From Pseudomonas sp. IAC-BECa141 (lineage in GTDB: Bacteria > Pseudomonadota > Gammaproteobacteria > Pseudomonadales > Pseudomonadaceae), in the NCBI RefSeq assembly GCF_020544405.1, contig NZ_CP065410.1:5609501-5673500 (forward strand): a stretch of 64,000 bases of DNA, in the 5' to 3' direction. The notes below the pieces were generated by a model. That model had not been told where the DNA came from. It worked only from the letters and a program-made list of their open reading frames with translations, and did not search any database. The position numbers were made by a program, and so were the translations under genes. Shown piece after piece: positions 10,095-20,428 of this stretch (the stretch's first letter is position 1; each line of letters opens with the position of its first letter).

Positions 10095-11378
10095 TCAAAC
10101 GGCAATTCCTTTGCGGCATTGCAGTTGCGCCGTGCGTACCCGGGAGAAGGCGCGGGCCAGGCGCAGGAGCATTTCGTCGATGTTGGCCTTGCTGACGTTG
10201 AGCGCCGGGGTGAAGCGCAGGCAGTCGGCTTGTGGGGCGTTGAGCAGTAAGCCTTCGTGAAGCGCGGCTTTTACCACGGCTTCGGCGGAGTCTTCCGACA
10301 GGGTCAGTCCCCAGAACAACCCTTGTCCACGCAACTCGCCATGTTCATAACGATGGGCCAGACGGGCGAGCCCTTCGCGCAGGTGCTGGCCGTTGTCCCG
10401 GATTTGTTCGAGGAATGCGCGGTCCTGCACGCTGTCGAGCACCACCAGCCCTGCGGCGGTCATTAACGCGTTGCCGTGATGAGTGCCGCCCAACTCGCCG
10501 GAATCGAAACAGCAGGCCTTGCCTCGCGCCAGCAACGCCGCCAAGGGAACACCACCGCCAAGGCCTTTGCCGAGCACGACGATATCGGCGCGCACGCCGT
10601 AGGATTGTTCGGCGAGCAAGGTGCCGCAGCGGCCGATGCCGGTCTGAACCTCGTCCAGGATCAGCAAAATCCCCAGCTCACGGCACAGACGCTCGACACC
10701 CTTGAGGTAATGCTCGGTGGCAGGAATCACACCGGCATCGCTCTGGATCGGTTCGAGCATGATTGCCACGGTCTGCGCATCGACTGCGGCATGCAGCGCC
10801 GGCAGATCGTTGAACGGCACCAGATCGAAACCCGGCAGCAACGGTGCGAAGCGGTTGTGCAGGTTGCAACTGTCCGACGCCGAAATCGTCGCCAGACTAC
10901 GTCCGTGACAGCCTTGTCTGGCGACAATGATCCGCGAGGCGCCGCCGCGATGCAGTTGGCCCCATTTGCGCGCCAGTTTGATTGCCGCTTCACAAGCTTC
11001 ACTGCCACTGTTGAGCAGATAAGCTTGATCGCTGGCAGTGCTGGCACACAGGCGTTCGGCCAGGCTGAGCATGCCGCGGTTATGCAGATTGAAACCGGGA
11101 TTGATTAACGCTTGAGCCTGGTTGGCGATCGCCTTGACCAGCGCCGAAGGGCTGTGGCCTAGGCTGTTGGCACCACCAGCCTGGGAAAAGTCCAGGTAGG
11201 CGCGATCATTGCTGTCCCACAGCCAGGAGCCCTGACCACGAACGAATACCTGCTGCGGGCGCTCGACGCTGGGCATCAGGCGCTCGGCACTCAAGCCATC
11301 AGCGGCGTCCGATTCCCGGGTTTCAAAAGACAGGTCATCGAGGCTCGGCGTCTGGCGCCGCAAACTGAACAGATTCAT
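10095..11378 (-). CDS. Class III PLP aminotransferase (acetylornithine/GABA type, PqqI-like)
   Basis: 427 residues, class III fold. Family marks are NSGSEACEAAIKLARKWG near residue 120, the LILDEVQTG motif, and the PLP lysine in VLGKGLGGGVPLAALL. Substrate is unknown; acetylornithine, 4-aminobutyrate or 5-aminovalerate are all possible, the last being attractive because davBA is close by and a DavT-like step would follow. In P. fluorescens B16 an aminotransferase here has, as I recall, been named pqqI. The start codon lies 3 bases from a hairpin that may control expression. Divergent from a LysR gene. Confidence 0.78.
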   Translation of the reverse strand: MNLFSLRRQTPSLDDLSFETRESDAADGLSAERLMPSVERPQQVFVRGQGSWLWDSNDRAYLDFSQAGGANSLGHSPSALVKAIANQAQALINPGFNLHNRGMLSLAERLCASTASDQAYLLNSGSEACEAAIKLARKWGQLHRGGASRIIVARQGCHGRSLATISASDSCNLHNRFAPLLPGFDLVPFNDLPALHAAVDAQTVAIMLEPIQSDAGVIPATEHYLKGVERLCRELGILLILDEVQTGIGRCGTLLAEQSYGVRADIVVLGKGLGGGVPLAALLARGKACCFDSGELGGTHHGNALMTAAGLVVLDSVQDRAFLEQIRDNGQHLREGLARLAHRYEHGELRGQGLFWGLTLSEDSAEAVVKAALHEGLLLNAPQADCLRFTPALNVSKANIDEMLLRLARAFSRVRTAQLQCRKGIAV

Positions 11379-11381
11379 TGA

Positions 11382-11405
11382 AAAAAACCTCGATCGAGGT
11401 TTTTT
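11382..11405. terminator. Perfect hairpin with T runs on both sides, just before the aminotransferase start
   Basis: A6-CCTC-GATC-GAGG-T6 is a perfect palindrome. It can fold as a 10-bp stem with a GATC loop and has a T run at its 3' side on both strands. On the minus strand it ends 3 bases before the aminotransferase ATG and includes the only GAGG ribosome site. It may act as a leader terminator, a translation block or an insulator between the divergent genes. Confidence 0.6.
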
Positions 11406-11547
11406 GAACTGCCTATGTAAACACTTTCAAAACAAACGCTGGTCATTGCGCTTTCCGGCCCTGCAAGCCTTGTGAATGCGGTTAGACTAGGCCCGTTTAC
11501 GGCGTCGAGCCATTTCGATTTCCCAGCATTTTCAATAAGTGTTACTT

Positions 11548-12477
11548 ATGGATTTCAAACAACTGCGTTATTTCGTCGCGGTCTACGAAGAAGGTCATGT
11601 CGGACGCGCCGCCGAGCGCCTGTCGATCTCTCAACCCGCGTTGTCCCAGCAGATTCGCCACCTGGAACAAAACCTCGACGTCACCCTGTTCGAACGCAGC
11701 AGCAAACGCCTGTTGCCGACGCTCGCCGCCCACACCTTGTACAACCACGCCCTGCCGCTGCTCGACGGCATGCAGCGGGCGCGTGAGGCGCTGGGCAACT
11801 TCAAGGGTCAGGCATTGCGGACACTGGCGATCGGCGTTCTGCAGACCGTGCACACCAGCCTGGTGCCGCAAATGCTCGAGCGCGTGCGCAAGGCCCAGCC
11901 GCATCTGGTGGTGCAGATTTATGAATTGACGGGGCTGGAGATCGAACGGCGTCTGCTCAATGGCCTGCTGGATATCGGCATCAGCTATCTGCCGCCACGG
12001 CAGCCCGGTCTGCACGGCGTAATGTTGTACGAAGATGAACTGACACTGGTCATTCCAGCGGATCATCCGCTGCGGGAATTCAAGAAAGTCTCGATGAGTC
12101 AGGCGGCCGAATTACCGATGTTGCTATTGGGTGAAGAGTTTCAGATCCGCCAGATCTGGCAGGCGCAATTGGCCAATCTCGGACGACGCCCGCAAGTGCA
12201 GGCGGAACTGAACAATATGGTGGGGATTCTCGACAGCCTGCCGCACACACGTCTGGCGACGGTGCTGCCCGGTCGTTCGCAAAAGGAGTACGACGATCAG
12301 GATCTGCTGTGGAAACCGTTGAGTGAGCCGCGTGTGCCGTTGAAGGTCGGGCTGGTGTGTCGCGATGTGCAGCGCCAACAGGCACCATTGGCCTTGCTGC
12401 GAACGTTGCTGGAAGAGGTGATGCAGCGTGAGGACAAACCGCTGAAAGGTACGCCGCCACTGGATGCGCTGAACTGA
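11548..12477 (+). CDS. LysR-family transcriptional regulator
   Basis: 309 residues. An N-terminal winged helix-turn-helix (MDFKQLRYFVAV, then GRAAERLSISQPALSQQIR) is followed by a periplasmic-binding-like effector domain, the normal LysR layout. ATG 11548 is chosen over GTG 11539 because MDFKQLRYF is the standard LysR start. It is divergent from the aminotransferase and probably regulates that gene and itself; the effector is unknown. In P. fluorescens B16 a regulator at this position may be the one named pqqH, which I recall without certainty. Confidence 0.88.
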   Translation: MDFKQLRYFVAVYEEGHVGRAAERLSISQPALSQQIRHLEQNLDVTLFERSSKRLLPTLAAHTLYNHALPLLDGMQRAREALGNFKGQALRTLAIGVLQTVHTSLVPQMLERVRKAQPHLVVQIYELTGLEIERRLLNGLLDIGISYLPPRQPGLHGVMLYEDELTLVIPADHPLREFKKVSMSQAAELPMLLLGEEFQIRQIWQAQLANLGRRPQVQAELNNMVGILDSLPHTRLATVLPGRSQKEYDDQDLLWKPLSEPRVPLKVGLVCRDVQRQQAPLALLRTLLEEVMQREDKPLKGTPPLDALN

Positions 12478-12502
12478 AAACTTTTTTGCGGGCATAAGAA
12501 AA

Positions 12503-12522
12503 CCCCGCCGAAGCGGGGCTTT
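12503..12522 (+). terminator. Terminator after the LysR gene
   Basis: CCCCGC-CGAA-GCGGGG forms a stable 6-bp stem, extended by AAAA before and CTTT after. It lies 26 bases past the LysR stop. The T run is short. Confidence 0.6.
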
Positions 12523-12668
12523 GCAGACTGTTTCCCTGACATCCATTTCACTCCGCCACCCTGGCAGAATCCTACGTGTCCGTGTTGTTACTTTGCGCTT
12601 CCTGCGCGACGTCCATGGAAAGTAGATTAGCTCTGGATCCAATCTTCGCCTATGGGAGAACAGCAGCA

Positions 12669-12696
12669 CGTCATGTAAGAGATCGCTTACATGACG
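12669..12696. repeat. Perfect inverted repeat just past an acyl-CoA dehydrogenase stop
   Basis: CGTCATGTAAG and CTTACATGACG are 11-base perfect arms with a 6-base loop, ending 8 bases past the stop of the minus-strand gene. There is no T run, so it is either a Rho-type end, an mRNA-stabilising hairpin or an operator. The region 12523-12668 shows nothing else that I recognise. Confidence 0.5.
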
Positions 12697-12704
12697 TTAC
12701 ATCA

Positions 12705-14483
<1,779 letters not shown>

Positions 14484-14627
14484 GGCAAACCTCGCAAAGA
14501 TCTAAACAGGTGATTCGTGGAAGGGTGTTTTCGTTGAGCTGGAGTGTAACCCAACAACTTTTGCGACACATAGGGTCAGGCAGTGACTGTTTTGTTATTT
14601 TTAGTCACCAGCGATCAACCATAAAGA

Positions 14628-14646
14628 AGCCCGCAATCAGCGGGCT
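14628..14646 (-). terminator. Terminator between two acyl-CoA dehydrogenase genes
   Basis: AGCCCGC-N5-GCGGGCT gives a 7-bp stem. On the minus strand it is followed by TCTTTAT and on the plus strand by CTTTTGTTT. It lies 22 bases past the stop of the gene at 14668-16464, so that gene and 12705-14483 are likely separate transcription units. Confidence 0.7.
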
Positions 14647-14667
14647 CTTTTGTTTAACAGGGGCGTG

Positions 14668-16464
14668 TTACAGCGAGAACAACTGGGCCGGCAGTTTCAT
14701 CAAGCAATCGCTGCCCGCCTCGATCGCCGAACGATGCGCCTCCGTACGCGGCAACAGACGCTTGAAGTAGAACTCGCACGTCGCCAGTTTGCCCTGGCAG
14801 AAATCGCCATCACCCTCGCCCGACTCCAGCTGCGCCTGGGCGACCAGGGCCATGCGCAGCCACAGGTAGCCCAGAACGATGTAACCGCTGTACATCAGGT
14901 AGTCCACCGACGCGGCGCCAACTTCATCGGGATTTTTCATCGCGGCCATGCCGACCTTCATGGTCAGTTCGCCCCACTGCTGATTGAGGCCATCGAGCTG
15001 CGCGACAAACCCGCCCAATTGCGCGTGCCCGGCGTTGGCGGCGCAGAACTTGTGGACGATTTTGGTGAAGTTGCGCAGCAGCTTGCCCTGGCTGCCCAGC
15101 ACCTTGCGTCCGAGCAGATCCAGCGCCTGAATGCCGTTGGTGCCCTCGTAGATCGGCGCGATCCGGCAATCACGAACCAGTTGCTCCATGCCCCACTCGC
15201 GGATAAATCCGTGGCCGCCGAACACCTGCATGCCGTGGTTAGTCACCTCCAGCCCGGTATCGGTCATGAAGGCTTTGCAGATCGGAGTCAGGAACGCCAG
15301 AAGGTCTTCGGCCTCCTGACGCGCCTCGGCGTCCGAGCTCAGATGCGCGACATCGAGCATTTGCGCGGTGAAATAGGTCAGCGCACGGTTGCCTTCGTTA
15401 AAGGCCTTCATGGTCAGCAGCATGCGTCGCACGTCCGGGTGGACGATGATCGGGTCGGCCGGTTTGTCCGGGGCTTTGGCGCCGGTCAGGGCACGCATCT
15501 GCAGACGGTCGTTGGCGTATTTGATGGCGCCCTGGAAACTTGACTCGCCCAGACACAGGCCCTGCATCCCGGTACCGAGACGCGCATGGTTCATCATGGT
15601 GAACATGCAGTTCAGGCCCTTGTTCGGCTCGCCGATCAGGAAGCCTTTGGCGTCGTCGAAGTTCAGCACGCAGGTGGCCGAGGCCTTGATACCCATTTTG
15701 TGTTCGATCGAACCGCAGGAAACGCCGTTGCGCTCGCCGGCCTCACCGGAGGCGTCCGGAAGGAATTTCGGCACGATGAACAGTGAGATGCCTTTGGTCC
15801 CCGCTGGCGCGTCCGGCAATTTGGCCAACACCAGATGAATGATGTTGTCGCTCATGTCGTGCTCGCCGGCGGAGATGAAAATCTTGCTGCCGGTCACTGC
15901 ATAACTGCCGTCGGCCTGAGGCACGGCACGGGTCTTGATGATGCCCAGATCAGTCCCGCAATGGGCTTCGGTCAGGCACATGGTGCCGGTCCACTGGCCA
16001 GCGGTGAGTTTGCGCAGATAGGTGTTTTTCTGTTCGTCGGTGCCGTGGGCGTGGATCGCCGACATGGCGCCGTGAGTCAGGCCCGGGTACATGCCCCACG
16101 ACGTGTTGCTGGAGGCGACCATTTCGCTGATCACCAGCCCCAGCGAACTCGGCAGGCCCTGGCCGCCGTAGGTCGGATCTGCCGCCAGACCGTGCCAGCC
16201 ACCTTCCACGTATTGTGCGAAGGCCTGCTTGAAACCTGTAGGCGTTGTCACCACGCCATTGTCGAAATGGCAGCCCTCTTCGTCACCGCTGCGATTGAGC
16301 GGTGCCAGAACGTTCTCACAGAACTTCGCACCTTCGTCGAGGATCGCGTTGATCATGTCCGGGCTGGCGTCGTGGGCGCCGAGGGCCGCGTACTGAGTGT
16401 GGAAGTCAAAGACGTGGTCGATCAGAAAGCGCATGTCGCGCAGGGGAGCTTTGTACTCGGGCAT
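14668..16464 (-). CDS. Acyl-CoA dehydrogenase (paralogue 2)
   Basis: 598 residues starting MPEYKAPLRDMRF. The start at 16464 is chosen because GGAGAA precedes it and the N-terminus then lines up with the two paralogues; the open frame to 16521 adds an unrelated stretch. It contains the same [16 protein letters not shown] motif, substrate-binding middle domain (MCLTEAHCGTDLG) and C-terminal extension. It catalyses dehydrogenation of acyl-CoA. It sits downstream of the diguanylate cyclase with a 90-base gap, so the two could share a transcript. I saw no PsrA-type site upstream. Confidence 0.88.
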   Translation of the reverse strand: MPEYKAPLRDMRFLIDHVFDFHTQYAALGAHDASPDMINAILDEGAKFCENVLAPLNRSGDEEGCHFDNGVVTTPTGFKQAFAQYVEGGWHGLAADPTYGGQGLPSSLGLVISEMVASSNTSWGMYPGLTHGAMSAIHAHGTDEQKNTYLRKLTAGQWTGTMCLTEAHCGTDLGIIKTRAVPQADGSYAVTGSKIFISAGEHDMSDNIIHLVLAKLPDAPAGTKGISLFIVPKFLPDASGEAGERNGVSCGSIEHKMGIKASATCVLNFDDAKGFLIGEPNKGLNCMFTMMNHARLGTGMQGLCLGESSFQGAIKYANDRLQMRALTGAKAPDKPADPIIVHPDVRRMLLTMKAFNEGNRALTYFTAQMLDVAHLSSDAEARQEAEDLLAFLTPICKAFMTDTGLEVTNHGMQVFGGHGFIREWGMEQLVRDCRIAPIYEGTNGIQALDLLGRKVLGSQGKLLRNFTKIVHKFCAANAGHAQLGGFVAQLDGLNQQWGELTMKVGMAAMKNPDEVGAASVDYLMYSGYIVLGYLWLRMALVAQAQLESGEGDGDFCQGKLATCEFYFKRLLPRTEAHRSAIEAGSDCLMKLPAQLFSL

Positions 16465-16554
16465 GGTGGCTTCTCCTTCAGCAGATTGCTTCAACCTACT
16501 GCTGGCCACCCTGCCCCACAATCACTGTCCAGACGCTGAATGCGCCGTCATCAC

Positions 16555-17844
16555 TCAACCTGCGGCGCTGTCCATGCGCACCGCGCCACGGCGGTTCTGA
16601 CCGAACGCCATCACACAGTTTCGCCCTGCGCCCTTGGCGCTGTAGAGCGCCTGGTCGGCGGATTTCAGCACTTCCTCCGGGGTGCGCTGTTCCAGACGTT
16701 CGGCTACGCCGATACTGACCGTGACCGACACGCTGGACGCGCCCGAACCCGAGCGACGCTGACGCCCCTGCTGATCATCCTGCGGGCGGCTTTCCTGATT
16801 ACGTAACTGGATGTTGTAGGACGCAATCGACTCGCGGATGACCTCAAGGTGCGGCATGCACTCCTCGAGGGTCTTGCCCGCAAACACCAGAGCAAATTCC
16901 TCACCGCCATAGCGATAAGCCCTACCGCCGCCGCTGATTTTGGACAGCTTGCTGGCGACCAGGCGCAAGACCTGATCCCCCACGTCGTGGCCGTGGGTGT
17001 CGTTGAATTTCTTGAAGTGATCGACGTCGCTCATCGCCAGCACATAGTTGCGCCCCAGACGCTGCATGCGCTCGTTGAGTGCGCGGCGCCCGGGCAGGCC
17101 GGTGAGCTCGTCGCGGAAGGCCATTTGATAAGCCTCGTGCGCCACCGCCGCGGCAATCATCAACATCACCTGGCTGCACATGATGTTCAGGGTGAACGGC
17201 AGGATGAAGGTTTTCGGCAGCATCCAGAACACACCGAGCAACCCCACCAGTTGCGCCGCATGCAGCGGACGCGGGTTGCGCCAGTATTGCCAGGCCAGCA
17301 GCAGGAACGCCGAGATGAACACCGGATACGACAACTGGATCAGGCTCATCCACGCGCCGTGCAGCGCCGGCCAGCGGATTTCGGAAAGCCACATCAGCAA
17401 CGCCTGCGGATAACTTTGCTCAAGCCCCAGCGCCACGCTGCCAAAGGCCAGCAGCACGGCGAAGCGCGCGACCATGTCCTGAAACAGGTGCGTGCGCTCT
17501 TGCCACGCGGCGAACAGACCGAACAGCAGCGGCAACAGCAGACAGACCAGATGGAACACCACGGCCGCGTCGTCGCGGACCTTGCCGTTGTCGCGGTAAT
17601 AGTCGGTCTGGGTATCGAGCAGGAAGTAGGCGATGTAGACCGTGACCATCAGAAACAGCTCGCGCTGACGTCGGTAAACCGCACAGTACGAACCGCCCAA
17701 CAGCAGCACCAAGGTCGGCAACACGTTGAACAGCGAAGTGAAGAACACGTTGAGGTCTTTGACGTACGCAGCCGCCAACCCCGCGAGCAACAACAGCAGT
17801 GAAGGTAGGAAATGACTGAAACGTACAGCTGAAGAACGCGGCAA
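16555..17844 (-). CDS. Membrane diguanylate cyclase (GGDEF protein), TTG start
   Basis: 429 residues: about six hydrophobic segments in the first ~230 residues, then a GGDEF domain with an active GGEEF at 313-317. It makes cyclic di-GMP at the inner membrane, probably in response to a signal sensed by the membrane part. An RxxD inhibitory site is absent five residues before GGEEF (the sequence there is ISGG/SGGG), so product inhibition may be missing. The only start in frame before the hydrophobic region is TTG at 17844, with GGAG 8 bases upstream. A CRP/Vfr-like palindrome lies in its promoter region. Confidence 0.88.
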   Translation of the reverse strand: MPRSSAVRFSHFLPSLLLLLAGLAAAYVKDLNVFFTSLFNVLPTLVLLLGGSYCAVYRRQRELFLMVTVYIAYFLLDTQTDYYRDNGKVRDDAAVVFHLVCLLLPLLFGLFAAWQERTHLFQDMVARFAVLLAFGSVALGLEQSYPQALLMWLSEIRWPALHGAWMSLIQLSYPVFISAFLLLAWQYWRNPRPLHAAQLVGLLGVFWMLPKTFILPFTLNIMCSQVMLMIAAAVAHEAYQMAFRDELTGLPGRRALNERMQRLGRNYVLAMSDVDHFKKFNDTHGHDVGDQVLRLVASKLSKISGGGRAYRYGGEEFALVFAGKTLEECMPHLEVIRESIASYNIQLRNQESRPQDDQQGRQRRSGSGASSVSVTVSIGVAERLEQRTPEEVLKSADQALYSAKGAGRNCVMAFGQNRRGAVRMDSAAG

Positions 17845-17891
17845 GGGTAAAGCTCCGACCCGTCATGGCAAAGAGATGGCATTGTGCCTGC

Positions 17892-17932
17892 AATATGGCC
17901 AGTTAAGCACACACAATGTGATCCAGATCACA
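17892..17932 (-). promoter_or_regulatory. CRP/Vfr-type site and possible -10 box for the diguanylate cyclase gene
   Basis: TGTGATCCAGATCACA at 17917-17932 is a perfect palindrome (TGTGATC-CA-GATCACA) matching TGTGA-N6-TCACA. On the minus strand CATATT at 17892-17897 could be the -10 box. The site centre is then about 40 bases upstream of the predicted transcript start, the usual class II activator position. The start site itself is inferred. Confidence 0.65.
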
Positions 17933-18011
17933 GGCTGTCTCTTTAACGGCCGAAATCGTCGGTAGCTGAGGGATTCAGTAAGGTTTTTTGCGGAATGGCC
18001 GCTAGACGGCC

Positions 18012-18050
18012 ACCATGGCCATCATTCTTGATGGCCATGGTCTGTTTTTC
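18012..18050 (+). terminator. Perfect 13-bp hairpin with T run on the plus strand, no plus-strand gene upstream
   Basis: ACCATGGCCATCA-TTCT-TGATGGCCATGGT is followed by CTGTTTTTCTTT on the plus strand. Both neighbouring genes are on the minus strand. It can still act after the peroxidase gene as a hairpin without T run, or it may end a plus-strand small RNA from 17933-18011. A smaller hairpin, TGGCCG-N5-CGGCCA, sits just before it. Confidence 0.65.
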
Positions 18051-18052
18051 TT

Positions 18053-20167
18053 TCAGAGATCGTTGTAGAACGGCTGTAATGGCCCTTCGGACGCGGGCCT
18101 GCCTTCAGCACCGTAAGGCTTGAGATTGAGCGATGCGTCCATCGCCTGACGGGTGGTGACTTTCGGACTGGCCGGGCGCTGGGTCACGGCATTTTCATCG
18201 CCGATATGGCCTTGCGGGATCACCAGCGACGGATGATCGAACGGTGCTCGCTCCCAGGCCACGCGCGGATCGGTCAAGCCGACTTCCATGAATTTCACCA
18301 GCGCATCGATTTCATCGGGCGTCAGGTTCAGCGCCGTCATGTCCGGGTCGAGGTTGGAAGTGTTGTGCTGGTTCACCGCCGGATGCTCGAAGCCGCTGGT
18401 GTTGTTGGCGTCTTCCCCGCGCCGGTCCCCGCCACGGTTGTAGAACTCCATCACCTGTTTGAGCGTCGAGCGGCTGCCGTTGTGGAAGTACGGCCCGGTC
18501 AGCGCGATGTTGCGCAGAGTCGGGGTCTTGAACGCGCCGTCGACCGAATCGCGGAAACCGACATTCGGCTTGAGCGTGGCATCGCATGGAATGGCCGCGC
18601 TCAACGGCGCCTCGAACGTGCAGACATCGACGTCCAGCGGATCGGCCGATTTTCCGCCCTGCAACACCGTGTTGTACTGCCGAGTGAACGACCACGGGTT
18701 GCCCCACGCATCCGCGCCCCCGAGGGCCAGGTCTTCCGAGGTCGGACGCACGCCGGTGTTGTAGAAGCCGTTGTCGTAGAGAGTGGTCAGGTTGTCGGCC
18801 ATCACCATCCGTTCGATGCGTTCGCGCGGATGCATCAGCAGGCGGCTGGCGGCGTTGGTCAGCTCCGGACCGCCGTGGCAATTGACGCATTTACCCTTGC
18901 CGAGAAACAGATTCATGCCCTCGACCTGTTGCGCGTTCATCGCGGTGTGATCGCCTTGCAGGTAGGCGTCGATCGGCGCCTGATCGGACACCAGCGTCGC
19001 CTCATACATCTGGATCGCCAGGCCGAAGAACAGCGGGAAGTTGGCCTCCATCTGGGTGTACGGCGCACCGCCCACCAGAACGTTTTGCGTGGCGTTCCAC
19101 AGCCGGGGCTGGAAGGCGTTCTTGATCAGCTCGCGATAGGTCGGCCGTCGTGCGCCGGACACAGGACCCAGTACCGAATCGGTGGATGAGATCCGTTGCT
19201 GCTTGAGCATCAACGTGTCGAGCATCCTGCGGCCGATGTCGGCAAAGGTGCGACCGCCGCAGGACATTTCCACCGGGCTACCGGGCGGGCCGACCGCTTG
19301 CGAGGCGGCTGACGCATCGTTGAGCGCCAGCCGCACTTTGGTCGCGATTGTGCTGCGCTCGCTGGTCACGTAGATCCCGGCATCCGGATCGCGATTGCCG
19401 AACGGCGAGAAGCCGTTGAACACGTTGTTGGCCCGACCGTCCCAGAAGTTGCGCACGTTGAACGCGGCATTGATCACCGACGGCGCATTGCGCCCGGTGC
19501 TGCGGCGAACGTTGATGCCACCGACCTGGAAAATACCGTCCGGCTGCTGAGTGCATTTGTCGAAACGCGCCTGATTGGGTTTGACGAAGTTGGCGTCGAA
19601 CACGCCTTGCGAGCCGACCACATCGTCCGTCGAGTACACGATGGGCGAGTTGCGCTCCAGCGGATTGCTCAGCACGTGAGTCGGGAAGTCGGTTTTCTTC
19701 AGCGTGTAGTTCGGGCCACCCTTGCCGCCGGACAACGTTGCGTAGGACGCCACGTCACCCGGAATGTCCGAGGCCACAAACGGCTTGTTGAAGATCGACG
19801 CGACGTTGGCGTTGGTGTGTGCCTGGCCGGGGTTGAGCTGGTTGGTGATGCGGTGATCGACGCCGGCGTGGTAGTGGCAGGAGGCGCAGGCGGTGGCGCC
19901 ATCGCTGCCGATCTCCATGTCCCAGAACAGCGCCTTGCCCAGCAGGATCGCGGCCTGGCGATTGAGCACGTAGTCGGTCATCAGGTCGACCTTGCGTCCG
20001 CCCTCGGTCCCGGACGGATCGGGGGGCACCATTCCGCGCAACGATTGCAGCGAGGGAACCTCCGGCACGGGAGGATCGACTTCGGCGGGGTCGGCGGCCC
20101 ATGCGCTGTGGACTGCCAGCGCGACGGGTAACCAAAAGGTCAAACGAGCGAGTCGACTGATGTTCAT
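18053..20167 (-). CDS. Di-heme cytochrome c peroxidase/MauG-family protein, periplasmic
   Basis: 704 residues with a signal peptide (hydrophobic stretch ending SAWA-A near residue 24). Two CxxCH heme c sites: Cys94-His98 (CASCH) and Cys427-His431 (CVNCH). This matches the di-heme peroxidase/MauG fold, but the protein is about twice the size of classical CcpA, so it belongs to the long subfamily of unknown substrate. It could reduce peroxide with electrons from small cytochromes or oxidise a partner protein. The start at 20167 is chosen because it opens with the signal peptide; the frame to 20374 has no such feature. Confidence 0.82.
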   Translation of the reverse strand: MNISRLARLTFWLPVALAVHSAWAADPAEVDPPVPEVPSLQSLRGMVPPDPSGTEGGRKVDLMTDYVLNRQAAILLGKALFWDMEIGSDGATACASCHYHAGVDHRITNQLNPGQAHTNANVASIFNKPFVASDIPGDVASYATLSGGKGGPNYTLKKTDFPTHVLSNPLERNSPIVYSTDDVVGSQGVFDANFVKPNQARFDKCTQQPDGIFQVGGINVRRSTGRNAPSVINAAFNVRNFWDGRANNVFNGFSPFGNRDPDAGIYVTSERSTIATKVRLALNDASAASQAVGPPGSPVEMSCGGRTFADIGRRMLDTLMLKQQRISSTDSVLGPVSGARRPTYRELIKNAFQPRLWNATQNVLVGGAPYTQMEANFPLFFGLAIQMYEATLVSDQAPIDAYLQGDHTAMNAQQVEGMNLFLGKGKCVNCHGGPELTNAASRLLMHPRERIERMVMADNLTTLYDNGFYNTGVRPTSEDLALGGADAWGNPWSFTRQYNTVLQGGKSADPLDVDVCTFEAPLSAAIPCDATLKPNVGFRDSVDGAFKTPTLRNIALTGPYFHNGSRSTLKQVMEFYNRGGDRRGEDANNTSGFEHPAVNQHNTSNLDPDMTALNLTPDEIDALVKFMEVGLTDPRVAWERAPFDHPSLVIPQGHIGDENAVTQRPASPKVTTRQAMDASLNLKPYGAEGRPASEGPLQPFYNDL

Positions 20168-20371
20168 AGGCTTCACCCTGACTGTTGTTGTTAAGTGCCG
20201 GGCGTCTTGCTTCTTTGAGCAGGCAGTTCTGATAAGCACCGGTAAATCGGGCGGTGCAATTAATTGGCCACTCTTCTGGAAACATTTTGAATCAATAAGC
20301 GCAAGGGTTCGGCTGAGCAGCGCCCTTATCCATGCTGGGGAATGAGCCCCGGGATTGGGGAAATCCGGGTA

Positions 20372-20410
20372 CAAAAAAAACCGCTGCCCCCGAAGGAGCA
20401 GCGGTTTTTT
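20372..20410 (-). terminator. Terminator after acyl-CoA dehydrogenase paralogue 3
   Basis: CCGCTGC-N10-GCAGCGG forms the stem, with eight A before and six T after. It is an effective terminator in both directions, 19 bases past the stop at 20429. The remaining gap 20168-20371 should hold the peroxidase promoter; I see no defined site there. Confidence 0.85.
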
Positions 20411-20428
20411 GAAGGACTGCGTTAAGGC

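Noticed and set aside
12669..12696. PsrA-type operator near acyl-CoA dehydrogenase paralogue 1
   Set aside because: The arms do not match GAAAC-N-GTTTC, and the site lies after the gene, not before it.
20281..20311. Anr/FNR box before the peroxidase gene
   Set aside because: TTGAATCAA lacks the TTGAT-N4-ATCAA spacing.
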